Shown here in pieces: positions 55,822 to 64,000 of a stretch of 64,000 nucleotides of DNA. Source of the stretch: Neopararhizobium haloflavum (GTDB lineage Bacteria; Pseudomonadota; Alphaproteobacteria; Rhizobiales; Rhizobiaceae); assembly GCF_002750855.1 (NCBI RefSeq), contig NZ_NWUC01000011.1, positions 1 through 64,000 of the forward strand, given 5' to 3'. The position numbers and the translations under genes were made by a program. Position 1 is the first letter of the stretch; every line of letters starts with the position of its first letter. Below the pieces are notes generated by a model. The model had not been told where the DNA came from. It was given only the letters and a program-made list of their open reading frames with translations, and did not search any database.

Positions 55822-56946
55822 ATGAAGAGGCTTGCAGCTTACGTTTGGCTGTCTTCGCTTGTTGCAGGCCTTTGCTCTGCTGCTGAGATGGACGTCTATC
55901 CGCCCGACGATGGCTTGCCTTCAGTTATTCATATCGAGGGCGAGCTGTTCGTTGATGACCACCGGCGCTTCCAGTCGCTTGCCATACCGCTCGACGAGGC
56001 GATCGTCGTCTTCAATAGCGTAGGCGGCAACCTGCAGGCGGGGATCGAGATCGGTCGCACGATCCGCATCAAGGGGTTCGCAACGCTCGTCCTCGAAGAG
56101 TCCGTCTGTGCCTCTGCCTGCGCCCTGGCGTGGCTCGGTGGCAATGTGCGCTTCGCCTCTATCGACGGCTATGTCGGCTTCCATGCGGCCTACATGCGAT
56201 CCTTGTCCGGTGAGATGGTGACGAGCGCCACAGGGAACGCGATCGCCGGGAGTTATCTGAACTCGCTTGGAATGAGCGACCGGGCTATTGCGGAGTTCAC
56301 GATCGCCAAGCCGGACGAGATGCGACAGCTGACGCCGGACACCGCCCAAGCGCTCGGGATCCAGGTCAACTGGCTCGACCCTGCCGATGATGCCGAGGTC
56401 GCGTCTGATGATGCCTCCAGGCAGGAAATGGCCAGCGTCGACCCTTCCGGCTCGTCCGATGCCGAACAGCCAGCATGGGAGGCTCTACCAGATGTCGATT
56501 TGCCCGGCGGCGATCTTCCTGACATGCCTCTATCGCTTCGGAGCTGGCGTGAATGTCAAACCGTCTGCGAGGGCGACAACGCCTGTGTCGGATACACGTT
56601 CAACCAGGAATATCGTGTTTGCTTTCTCAAAGGGTACATCCGCGAGGGTCTGCCTTTTACCGGGGCATTCTCAGGATATCGCCCCAACCTAGTCCAGCCT
56701 CCCGATGTCCTTGGAAAGGCTTCCAATCTGACGCCGTTTCAGACAAGCCGTGGATACGAAATCGTTGGTCGTCCGGTCTGGCGCTTCACAGATGTCACCC
56801 ATGAATGGTGCCATGACGAGTGCATCGATAGCAGAATGTGTGAAGGCTACACGTTCTACCAAAACGGCGATTGCAACTTCCTGGAAGATGCGTCGAACCT
56901 GCAACGGGCATCCGGCGTCGTGTCAGGCCGAAAGCTTGATCAGTAA
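55822..56946 (+). CDS. Exported ClpP-like protein with two PAN-like repeats
   Basis: The 374-residue product has a signal peptide (1-20, ending LCSA). Residues 25-190 resemble the periplasmic ClpP-class family (COG3904): FNSVGGNLQAGIEIGRTIR, a candidate nucleophile Ser98 in CASACAL and His121 in GYVGFHAAY. After an acidic linker come two PAN/apple-like repeats with identical spacing: Cys245-x3-Cys249-x5-Cys255 then GYTF, and Cys330-x3-Cys334-x5-Cys340 then GYTF, each with a later cysteine (267, 351). PAN folds bind carbohydrate or protein. ATG 55822 has a GGGGAG site; the frame is open 78 codons upstream without similarity. The fusion suggests a targeted periplasmic hydrolase. Confidence 0.8.
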   Translation: MKRLAAYVWLSSLVAGLCSAAEMDVYPPDDGLPSVIHIEGELFVDDHRRFQSLAIPLDEAIVVFNSVGGNLQAGIEIGRTIRIKGFATLVLEESVCASACALAWLGGNVRFASIDGYVGFHAAYMRSLSGEMVTSATGNAIAGSYLNSLGMSDRAIAEFTIAKPDEMRQLTPDTAQALGIQVNWLDPADDAEVASDDASRQEMASVDPSGSSDAEQPAWEALPDVDLPGGDLPDMPLSLRSWRECQTVCEGDNACVGYTFNQEYRVCFLKGYIREGLPFTGAFSGYRPNLVQPPDVLGKASNLTPFQTSRGYEIVGRPVWRFTDVTHEWCHDECIDSRMCEGYTFYQNGDCNFLEDASNLQRASGVVSGRKLDQ

Positions 56947-57169
56947 ACCACCACCTGAGCTGGCGTACCGTCTGAGTAGAGTGGGGCCCAGTCTTCCGCC
57001 GCATACTAAAGAAGGCTTGATGCTTGAAGAAGCCGTTCGAGACGATGTGTGGATACCTCGCGTATCGCAGGCGAAAGAGCATCTTTCGACGCACAATATG
57101 TTTACACCGCGCGACACAGGATGCTGCCCAAGACATCGGCAAAAAATCCGCTGAGCAGCACCCTTTTTC

Positions 57170-59065
57170 TTAGAAATTGAAGCCCATCGTGCTCGGTAGC
57201 CATGTGCTGAGTCCCTCGATGTAAATCAACATCATGAAGACACCGAACATGAGAATGAGGAACGGTGTCACCCCGGCGATGATGCGGCGCAAGGGAGCGC
57301 GGGTCACGCCTTGCACCGTGAAGAGGTTGAGGCCCACGGGCGGCGTGATGAGGGCCATCTCCATCAGGACGACCAATACGATGCCGAACCAGATCCCGTT
57401 GAAATCCATCGACTTCATCAGGGGATAGATGATCGGCAAGGTAATGAGCAGGATCGAAACGACTTCGAGGAACATTCCAAGGATCATGTAGAAGACAGCA
57501 ACGATGGCGAAGACCACCCAACGCGACAGCTCAGCCTGTTCGATCAGAGCCTGCAACTGCTGAGGAACCTGCAGCAAGGTGGTCACGGTTCCCAGAATAA
57601 GCGCACCGTAGATGATCGCCATGATCATGCCGCCGACCAGCACACCATCGGCCAGAATGCGCGGCAATTCATTGAGCCGCACGGTACGACGCAAGAGCGA
57701 CACGACGAGGGCGTAGATGACGACGACGGCAGCCGCTTCGGTCGGGGTGAACACACCGGTGTAGATGCCAACCAGCACGATGACCGGAGCCAGGAGCCCC
57801 CAGATCGCCTGGCGCGTGATCGCAAGCGTTTCCGACCAGGTCGCTTTTTCACTGCGTTGCGCGCCACTTGCGAAGATCGCATAGGCGCAGAATATCAGGA
57901 GTAGCAGCGCCCCTGGCACCACCCCACCCATAAACATCGCACCCGTACTCTCGTCGGTTATGCCACTATAGAGGATCATCGGCGTGCTGGGTGGAATAAG
58001 TATCCCCAGCGTCCCGCCGGCCGCAACAAGGCCGAGGACAAACCGCTCGTCGTAGCCGCGCCGGATCATCTCCGGGATCGCCATGGCACCGATCGTCGCG
58101 GCCGTTGCCACGCTCGAACCTGAAATAGCTGCAAATATCCCGCAAGCGAGAACAGTTGCGACCGCGTGACCACCACGAATATGGCCGAACCAGACTGACG
58201 CAAAGCTGTAAAGTTCGGGACCGACACGCCCGGCCTGCAGAATGTTGCCAGCGAGAATGTACAAAGGCACCGCAAGCAGCGTGTTGCTGAAGACAGCTTT
58301 GTAAGAAATCTGCTCTGCCTGGACGAACGCAAGCTCGGGGCCAAAGATGGAGTAGAGACCGGCAATTCCCGACAGTGCAAGCGCAGCGAAAACCGGGACC
58401 CCAAAAAACAACAGACCCAACAACACGACCAATAGGCCCAAAGCCACCCAATCGGAGAATATGAGCCCAAGCCCGCCTGCCGTTATCGCGAGAACAACAA
58501 GCCCGTGAGCGAGGGCGCTCTTCTGTTCGTCGCTTTCGGCAAAAATCTGACGAATGTCCACGCAGGAACGCCCAAGTTCCAGGGTTGCCTGCAGGAACGA
58601 GATCGCAAGGCCAAGTACCATACCGGCCTGGATCATCCAGGATGGCGTGCTGATGATCGTTGGTTCAAGCTCGCCACGGCTGAAGGCACCCCACATGGCC
58701 GCAGCGGAAAACCAGAAGAGAACGCCCGTAACGAGAACAACCGCGACAAGGCCGAGCGTCTCCAATATCTGGCCGGTCAACGGTCTCCGACCCTGAATGT
58801 AGAGGTCGACCGCCAGGTGACGCTTCATTCGAATGACATAAGCGCCGGATAGGAATGTGAACCACACAAGCCCATACGTGCTGACGTCGTAGACCCACAC
58901 CGTCGCCCGCCCAAGGAAGGCGCGCGTGAAGATCTCCCACCCGATGCAACCGGCCACGGCTAGCATCAGCCATCCTGCCAGCGCTCCTGACCAGACGGAT
59001 AGGCGGTCGACGATCCCCTTTTGAACGGGAGCTTCCGCGTCGCTTGCGATATCACCACTCAACAT
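57170..59065 (-). CDS. TRAP transporter fused permease DctQM
   Basis: This 631-residue membrane protein fuses the small DctQ subunit (about 15-185, four helices) to the large DctM subunit (about 190-631, twelve helices). DctM signatures are ACGIFAAISGSSVATAATIG and AAGGTLGILIPPSTPMILYSG. It imports a carboxylate delivered by the adjacent DctP protein using sodium. ATG 59065 is preferred because GGGAGGAG lies 5-12 bases before it; the longer ATG 59101 has none. It is the last gene of the operon; a small GC stem and T6 run follow near 57145. Confidence 0.94.
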   Translation of the reverse strand: MLSGDIASDAEAPVQKGIVDRLSVWSGALAGWLMLAVAGCIGWEIFTRAFLGRATVWVYDVSTYGLVWFTFLSGAYVIRMKRHLAVDLYIQGRRPLTGQILETLGLVAVVLVTGVLFWFSAAAMWGAFSRGELEPTIISTPSWMIQAGMVLGLAISFLQATLELGRSCVDIRQIFAESDEQKSALAHGLVVLAITAGGLGLIFSDWVALGLLVVLLGLLFFGVPVFAALALSGIAGLYSIFGPELAFVQAEQISYKAVFSNTLLAVPLYILAGNILQAGRVGPELYSFASVWFGHIRGGHAVATVLACGIFAAISGSSVATAATIGAMAIPEMIRRGYDERFVLGLVAAGGTLGILIPPSTPMILYSGITDESTGAMFMGGVVPGALLLLIFCAYAIFASGAQRSEKATWSETLAITRQAIWGLLAPVIVLVGIYTGVFTPTEAAAVVVIYALVVSLLRRTVRLNELPRILADGVLVGGMIMAIIYGALILGTVTTLLQVPQQLQALIEQAELSRWVVFAIVAVFYMILGMFLEVVSILLITLPIIYPLMKSMDFNGIWFGIVLVVLMEMALITPPVGLNLFTVQGVTRAPLRRIIAGVTPFLILMFGVFMMLIYIEGLSTWLPSTMGFNF

Positions 59066-59122
59066 GTCGGCTCCTCCCGATCGTCGGCGGTCCCGCATCA
59101 AGGTGCGAGACCACCTGACACT

Positions 59123-60124
59123 TTATTCGTCGCGCAGTTCGCGCGCCGTATCGATCATCGGCTGTGCGACTTCCTCACCGGCATCGCTCAGGAGCTTTTC
59201 TTCAAGGGCGGGCCAAACGACGTCCCGAATACGCTGGAACTCCTCAGGAGCGACATCGACGAGGTTCACCCCGTTGGCTTCCAGCTCTTCGAGCGATGCC
59301 GCCGAGGCCTCTTGAAACTCTGCCGCTGTGAACCGCTCGACCTCGTCCGCTGCAGCCTGGACAACTTCCTGCTGCTCGGGCGTCATTTCGTTCCATGTAT
59401 CGAGGTTGATCATGATGGCATACGAAAACACCGGCTGGATGAAGTTCGGCTCGGCAATCAGATTGCTGGCCACTTCGTAGAACTTTCTCGAGAAATGGCT
59501 CGTCGGGCCGGACATCGTTCCGTCGATCACACCTTTTGAGAGCGCGTCGTAGGCTTCTCCCGAAGACATCACCACGGGTGAACTGCCAACTGCCTGCAGG
59601 AACGCCGCTGCGTACTGGCCATAACCGCGAAGCTTCGTGCCCTGAAAATCCTCAAGGGTCTTGATCTCCTTTTCGGAGATCAATGCCTCTGAATCGTAGT
59701 CGGCCCAGCCAAGAAGTTTGACGTTGCCCTTTTCTTCCAGCTGCGCCGCGAGCGCAGGTGTCACGGACTCTCTCAGGGCATAGAAATAGTCGATGGAATC
59801 GTAATAGGTTGGCATGTAGAGAATGCCGGCCGACGGAACGAGTCCCATCCAGAAGTCCAATTGGTTAATGCCGACATCGACCGAACCGCTTGGCAGAACT
59901 TTGACCGAATCGGCATCGCTGTAGAGCTGACTGGCCGGAAAGACATCGACGCCGATCTCGGAGTTTTCTTCGATCTCCTGCTTGAACAGATCAAGCGCCT
60001 CGCTCATGTGGTGACCAACGGGCAGACTGCCGATCGCACGGATCTGTTCAACCTGAGCAGCGGCATTGCCACCACTCAAAGCCAGTCCGAGCGCGGCGGT
60101 TGTTGCGATCATCCATTTTTGCAT
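59123..60124 (-). CDS. TRAP transporter substrate-binding protein DctP
   Basis: This is a periplasmic receptor of 333 residues. The signal peptide is 1-24 (ending GNAAAQ). It has the DctP fold, with VFPASQLYSDADSVKVLPSG and KLRGYGQYAAAFLQAVGSSP containing the conserved arginine region that contacts the substrate carboxylate. ATG 60124 has a GAGGAG site. It is paired with the fused permease 57 bases downstream. The ligand is unknown; the operon suggests a short branched or dicarboxylic acid. Confidence 0.93.
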   Translation of the reverse strand: MQKWMIATTAALGLALSGGNAAAQVEQIRAIGSLPVGHHMSEALDLFKQEIEENSEIGVDVFPASQLYSDADSVKVLPSGSVDVGINQLDFWMGLVPSAGILYMPTYYDSIDYFYALRESVTPALAAQLEEKGNVKLLGWADYDSEALISEKEIKTLEDFQGTKLRGYGQYAAAFLQAVGSSPVVMSSGEAYDALSKGVIDGTMSGPTSHFSRKFYEVASNLIAEPNFIQPVFSYAIMINLDTWNEMTPEQQEVVQAAADEVERFTAAEFQEASAASLEELEANGVNLVDVAPEEFQRIRDVVWPALEEKLLSDAGEEVAQPMIDTARELRDE

Positions 60125-60183
60125 GCTTAGTCCTCCTCTTGGTGATTTTGCGATGACGCTTGTCATCGTCTGTTCGTGTCCGA

Positions 60184-61047
60184 TCACGATACGGACCGGC
60201 TCACGGCGAGCTGAAATATTCGGGTGAAATCCGCATCTGGGCCGAACGATCGGCCTGCCTCACGCCAATCCTGCAGCAGACGATGCGTCGTGGGTACCAG
60301 GCTCTCAGGCGCGCAGTCGGCGATGAAGAGCGACATGTCTTTCTCGGCAGTCGCGATGCTCGCACCGTGGTCGAAAGTGCCCGGCACGATCGACCGGGCA
60401 AACTTCTCTTCAGTGGCGACGCAACGCCCCGAACTTGCATTGATCACTTCGACCAGCGTGGCCAGATCGAGGCCCTGACGCACGCCGGCGGCGACGACCT
60501 CGCAAGCCAGTGCCAGCGTGCCCAACGACAACGCGTTATTGACCAGTTTCGCAGTCTGCGCCCGCCCCGCCTCGTCGCCGCAATCCACGATGCGGTCGCT
60601 GTAAAGCGCCACGGTCTGAAGAGTGCGCGCCTTCGCTTCACCGCCGCCGGCGATGATTGATGTCAGCGTCGCGCCACGCGGTCCACCACTAACCGGTGCA
60701 TCGAGGAATTCCAAATTGGCCTGGTTCAAACGCATTTCGGCGTCGCGCACAGTGGCGCAGCCGACCGTCGATGTTTCTATGACTGCTTGGACCATGCCTG
60801 GAGCGGCGATCAATTCGTGAATGCACGAGGCGCTGGTTTCGGGAGAGGGCAGACAGAAGACGAGCGACGTGCAATCAGCTGCCAGTGCCGCAAGCGATTT
60901 GTAGGGCACCAATCCATAAGCAGCTGCTGCGCCCATCTTGCGAGGGTCGACATCGAAAACAGACCCACCGCCGCCAGCGATCGCATAGCGTCTGGCGATC
61001 GCGGCCCCCATTTGGCCGATACCGACAAACCCCACACGCCCGTTCAT
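60184..61047 (-). CDS. 3-hydroxyisobutyrate-dehydrogenase-like oxidoreductase
   Basis: This NAD(P)-dependent beta-hydroxyacid dehydrogenase has 287 residues. The Rossmann motif GFVGIGQMG (6-14), the substrate-binding DAPVSGG (116-122) and catalytic Lys167 with Asn170/171 (AQTAKLVNN) are intact. Family members oxidise 3-hydroxyisobutyrate, tartronate semialdehyde, 2-(hydroxymethyl)glutarate or related acids. It overlaps the MmgE/PrpD stop as ATGA, so the two act in one pathway. Confidence 0.9.
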   Translation of the reverse strand: MNGRVGFVGIGQMGAAIARRYAIAGGGGSVFDVDPRKMGAAAAYGLVPYKSLAALAADCTSLVFCLPSPETSASCIHELIAAPGMVQAVIETSTVGCATVRDAEMRLNQANLEFLDAPVSGGPRGATLTSIIAGGGEAKARTLQTVALYSDRIVDCGDEAGRAQTAKLVNNALSLGTLALACEVVAAGVRQGLDLATLVEVINASSGRCVATEEKFARSIVPGTFDHGASIATAEKDMSLFIADCAPESLVPTTHRLLQDWREAGRSFGPDADFTRIFQLAVSRSVS

Positions 61048-62363
61048 GGCGCGACCTCAAATGCGCTAAGAACCCCTCGGACGATCTCATCGATCGAACC
61101 AAAGTCCCGGCCAGCCAGACGCCGCAATTTTGTCTCGTGCTGTGCCTCCGTGAGCGGAAGCTCTGGAGAGCCGGCACCGAAGCAGGCCTCGGCCAGAAAG
61201 CGCCCTCCCCCAAACGTCAAGGCTTCGATCGTGACAGGCTGCCGTTGCGGGTATTGCGCATCGACCCCCTCGTTGTGGACAAGCCGTATCTTGCGCGCCA
61301 GATCTTGAACCCTCGGCTCGCTCAACGCCGCCTCCGAGATCGCTTCATCGGGTCCGACGGTCATGGTCGCGGCGACGATATGCGGATAACTGAAGCAGGC
61401 TTGCTCTGGCGTCTGCGGATCATTGACACCGGCCACCGCAACTGCGGAGCCATAAGTTTCGATGGTTATCTGCTCGATTTCGGACGTGTCGATCCCAGAT
61501 TCGCCAAGCTGCTGTGTGAGATCGAGCGCTGCCTCGATGCCACTATGAGTGTGTCCGCAACATGGGTACCGCTTGATCGACACCCTTGGCATGCGCAGGT
61601 TGCCCCGCGAGAATTGCTCCGTCAAAACTGGAGCCGAGCGATTGCCCCCCAAGATGTTCAGGAAGCCAAGATCGCCGTCTATCGCCCTGGATGAACCGCG
61701 CAAGCCAGCCCGCGCCATGTCAGCGCTGATGACGCCGATCATCGCAGCGTGGCCAGCATGAACGGGCTTTGCTTCCGCATTGTCTTCGCGAAAGGCCCAA
61801 AGTGCCGCGGCCTGGGTGGCCGCGTGCCCTATCGCACTGGAGGTACCGGCGGCATCAAGGCCCAACGCGCGGGCAACGCCAGCCGCTGCGCCGATGCAAC
61901 CAACCGTTCCTGTGGTATGGTGACGTGCGTAGTGGGAAGTCCCGGCAGCTTCGCCGAGGCGAATACCGACTTCATAGCCAGCGACGACACCCGCCACGAA
62001 ATCCGCGGCTTCGATCCCGTCACGGTCTGCAACGGCCAGAACCGCAGAGAAGACCGGCGCGCCCGGATGATAGATCGATCGCACATGCACATCGTCGAAT
62101 TCCAGAAGATGGCACGCATGTGCGTTGGCAAAAGCAGCCAACGGTGCGACAGATCGCATGTCTGTGCCGTAAACCCTGCTTTGTCCATTGGCATCACGCA
62201 GCAAAGCCCCGCGAAGCTTTTGGCTCGCATCCTGCATGCCACCAGCAAGCGTACATGCCAGATAGTCGCGCATAAGCGCACGCAGCATGCTTCGCGCATG
62301 CGTATCTAGAATGTTGGCCGGGAGCGACGCCGCCTCATGTGACAGTATAGCCTGGGCGTGCAT
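61044..62363 (-). CDS. MmgE/PrpD family protein
   Basis: This 439-residue protein is of the 2-methylcitrate dehydratase family, which also includes cis-aconitate decarboxylase and isomerases or dehydratases of branched tricarboxylates. Typical segments are FANAHACHLLEFDDVHVRS, HYARHHTTGTVGCIGAAAG and RYPCCGHTHSGIEAALDL. No citrate synthase or isocitrate lyase homologue is adjacent, so methylcitrate itself is not the obvious substrate. Start and stop codons overlap both neighbours (TGATG upstream, ATGA downstream). Confidence 0.93.
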   Translation of the reverse strand: MHAQAILSHEAASLPANILDTHARSMLRALMRDYLACTLAGGMQDASQKLRGALLRDANGQSRVYGTDMRSVAPLAAFANAHACHLLEFDDVHVRSIYHPGAPVFSAVLAVADRDGIEAADFVAGVVAGYEVGIRLGEAAGTSHYARHHTTGTVGCIGAAAGVARALGLDAAGTSSAIGHAATQAAALWAFREDNAEAKPVHAGHAAMIGVISADMARAGLRGSSRAIDGDLGFLNILGGNRSAPVLTEQFSRGNLRMPRVSIKRYPCCGHTHSGIEAALDLTQQLGESGIDTSEIEQITIETYGSAVAVAGVNDPQTPEQACFSYPHIVAATMTVGPDEAISEAALSEPRVQDLARKIRLVHNEGVDAQYPQRQPVTIEALTFGGGRFLAEACFGAGSPELPLTEAQHETKLRRLAGRDFGSIDEIVRGVLSAFEVAP

Positions 62364-63574
62364 CAGCCTCTTCCATTCACCGCATGGAGGACATCTTCGG
62401 CCATCAGCTGCTCCGCCTCATCGGCTGTCAGCCCAATAAGGTCGCCCAGAACTTCGACGTTGTGTTCACCAATGGCAGGTGGATAGGTGCTGGGCGTGGA
62501 GACGGCCTGATCGAACTTGATCGGAGCGCCGAGCGAGTCAAATCGTGCATCTGCCGTCTCGACGGAACAGATCATGCCTCTGCCCGACTTACGGGCATCG
62601 GCCAATGCTTCGGCCACGTTCCGGATGACCGCCGCGGGCACGTCATTGGCTTGTAGCCGATCGACCCAAATGCGTGCTGTCTCTCCCGAAAAGGCCGTCT
62701 CGAGAACCCGCCAAAGGCTTTCGCGGTTCTCAAGTCGCTTGCGACCGTCCGAATAGCGCGGGTCTGCCGACAGGTCCGGCTGGCCAATCGCGTTGCATAC
62801 GCCTTGCCACATCCGTTCGGTGTTGGCTGTCATGACGAACTCTCGACCATCCCCAGCGCGAAACGACCGGTATGTCGGGATCGAGTCGTGACGCGCACCC
62901 TGCGGCTGCGGCGCCTGGCCCGATATCAAGGAGTAGACACCCTGATAGGAAAGAAGGCTGAGCATGCAATCCAACATCGCGACGTCAATTACCGTGCCCT
63001 GCCCTGAGGACTTGCGGGCGTGCAGCGCTGACAAGATGCCGATGACCGAGAAAAGACCAGCCGCGATGTCTCCCATGGGGACGCCAAGGCGCACCGCGTT
63101 GCCTCCGGGTTCTCCGGTCAGGCTCATCGCCCCGCTGAGTGCCTGCACGATCATGTCGTAGGCGGGCCGGTCCTTCCACGGTCCAGTCTGCCCGAACCCA
63201 CTGATCGATGCCCAGATCAGTTCCGGCTTGCACTCGCGTAGCGCCGTCGAGTCCAACCCGAGACGCGCGGCGACACCTGGCCGAAAATTTTCGATGACGA
63301 CGTCGCACTTGAGGGCGAGTTCGCGCGCAAGCGACCGGCCGCGCTCGGTCTTCAGATTGATGCCGACACTTTTCTTGTTTCGGTTGTTGGCGAGGTAGTA
63401 ACCGCTGTCCCCTCCGACCTCGTGGGAAGGTATCGCACGACTGCTGTCGCCTTGAGCCGGCTCAACCTTGATCACGGTTGCACCGAGATCCCCAAGCAGT
63501 TGGGTTGCGAACGGTCCTGAGAGAAAGGTAGTGAAATCCAGTACCTGAACACCGCTCAAAGGAAGGGAAGTCAT
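62363..63574 (-). CDS. Family III CoA-transferase
   Basis: This is a second CaiB/BaiF enzyme, 403 residues. Family start VQVLDFTTFLSGPFATQLLG, catalytic Asp140 in RPAYDMIVQALSGAMSLTG, and NNRNKKSVGINL are clear. ATG 63574 overlaps the thiolase stop by 4 bases; the open frame extends 45 codons into the thiolase gene without similarity. It probably activates the acid imported by the downstream TRAP system with a recycled acyl-CoA. Confidence 0.93.
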   Translation of the reverse strand: MTSLPLSGVQVLDFTTFLSGPFATQLLGDLGATVIKVEPAQGDSSRAIPSHEVGGDSGYYLANNRNKKSVGINLKTERGRSLARELALKCDVVIENFRPGVAARLGLDSTALRECKPELIWASISGFGQTGPWKDRPAYDMIVQALSGAMSLTGEPGGNAVRLGVPMGDIAAGLFSVIGILSALHARKSSGQGTVIDVAMLDCMLSLLSYQGVYSLISGQAPQPQGARHDSIPTYRSFRAGDGREFVMTANTERMWQGVCNAIGQPDLSADPRYSDGRKRLENRESLWRVLETAFSGETARIWVDRLQANDVPAAVIRNVAEALADARKSGRGMICSVETADARFDSLGAPIKFDQAVSTPSTYPPAIGEHNVEVLGDLIGLTADEAEQLMAEDVLHAVNGRG

Positions 63575-64000
63575 GCGGCCGCCCCTTCCAGGATATGAAT
63601 GGTGCAGGCCCCATGGTCGAGACCCGCCGTCCCCCCTCCGGTGACATGTGTAAGCGCGGTACGTGCACCATCGATCTGGCGGGAACCGGCCGTGCCTGTC
63701 AGTTGCCAAAAGGCCTCGACCACCTGCGCAACACCGCTCGCACCGACGGGATGCCCTTTCGACAGCAGCCCCCCACTTGGGTTCACCACCGTCATGCCCC
63801 CATAAGTCGTGGCCTCGTCCCGGATAAGGGAAAAGCCCTCCTTGTGAGGGGCCAGCCCAAGTGCCTCGTAGTAGATGATCTCGGCGATCGAGAACGCGTC
63901 ATGGAGCTCGATCATATCCAACTCGTGAGGCCCGATGCCTGCAGCCTCATAGGCGTCGGAAGCAGATTGATATGTGATCTCGGGCTTCGTCATGTCCCGG
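63571..64000 (-). CDS. SCP2-type thiolase, C-terminal part (cut by window end)
   Basis: This is the C-terminal 143 or so residues of an acetyl-CoA acetyltransferase-like thiolase; the frame stays open past ATG 63993 to the window edge, so the gene continues to the right. Visible are MIELHDAFSIAEIIYYEALG, typical of SCP2/thiolase-like proteins of the lipid-transfer type, and GGLLSKGHPVGASGVAQVVE with the catalytic His of GHP. It is the most upstream gene seen of the minus-strand operon and would cleave a 3-oxoacyl-CoA. Confidence 0.9.
   Translation of the reverse strand, partial: RDMTKPEITYQSASDAYEAAGIGPHELDMIELHDAFSIAEIIYYEALGLAPHKEGFSLIRDEATTYGGMTVVNPSGGLLSKGHPVGASGVAQVVEAFWQLTGTAGSRQIDGARTALTHVTGGGTAGLDHGACTIHILEGAAA

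Noticed and set aside
57145-57165. Strong terminator after the DctQM gene
   Set aside because: There is a T6 run on the minus strand, but the preceding stem is only four base pairs, so I do not list it as a feature.
61044-62363. Assigning prpD (2-methylcitrate dehydratase)
   Set aside because: No prpB or prpC homologue accompanies it and the family has several activities, so only the family name is used.

Overview
The window comes from an alphaproteobacterium, most likely a member of the Hyphomicrobiales (Rhizobiales). The basis is high GC coding sequence, a DUF4167 protein, a DUF1178/Nit2/GrxC/ComF block, a ptsP-prfA-prmC block, and secA divergent from a parvulin-argJ-GNAT-mutT operon. This gene order is familiar from that order; I could not run a phylogenetic search. 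No rRNA, tRNA or CRISPR array was found.

Layout. (1) 0.4-28.9 kb is core chromosome: cell-wall enzymes (M23 peptidase, L,D-transpeptidase), ClpB, a DUF4167 protein, release factor 1 and its methylase, PtsP, aspartate kinase, UbiG, a small-protein block, ComF, a methyltransferase, an Flp pilin, MutT, ArgJ, a parvulin, SecA, a polysaccharide flippase and a FemAB/GNAT protein. (2) 28.9-36.4 kb is transitional: an acyl-CoA synthetase, a 25-residue membrane peptide candidate, a membrane sulfatase-fold protein and a three-gene molybdenum aldehyde oxidase (PaoABC type). (3) 37.2-52.1 kb is a catabolic island made of two convergent, translationally coupled operons. The plus-strand arm is IclR regulator, family III CoA-transferase, crotonase-fold protein, class I CoA-transferase-like A and B subunits, CoA ligase, TAXI-TRAP binding protein and fused TRAP permease. 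The minus-strand arm is CoA ligase, LarA-like protein, LarC, LarE, LarB, facing a LysR regulator. (4) 53.1-57.0 kb is a small accessory segment with an IS3-type transposase remnant, a tandem pair of exported proteins (the second frameshifted), an exported SH3b protein and an exported ClpP-like protein with two PAN-like repeats. (5) 57.2-64.0 kb is a second catabolic operon on the minus strand: fused TRAP permease, DctP binding protein, 3-hydroxyisobutyrate-dehydrogenase-like protein, MmgE/PrpD, family III CoA-transferase and an SCP2-type thiolase cut by the window end.

How they may work together. The island in (3) looks like a complete route for an unidentified hydroxy acid: uptake by a TAXI-TRAP transporter, stereochemical inversion by a nickel-pincer enzyme with its whole cofactor pathway (LarB, LarC, LarE) alongside, activation to a CoA thioester, then crotonase-fold and CoA-transferase-fold steps. 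Several signature residues are unusual. The LarA homologue has no lysine where Lys184 anchors the cofactor in lactate racemase. The crotonase lacks the glutamate pair of hydratases. The CoA-transferase B subunit has Asn where the catalytic Glu sits. The last two features, with the gene order, recall the EchA20/IpdAB ring-opening enzymes of steroid degradation. This is the best candidate in the window for an undescribed system; the substrate cannot be read from the sequence.
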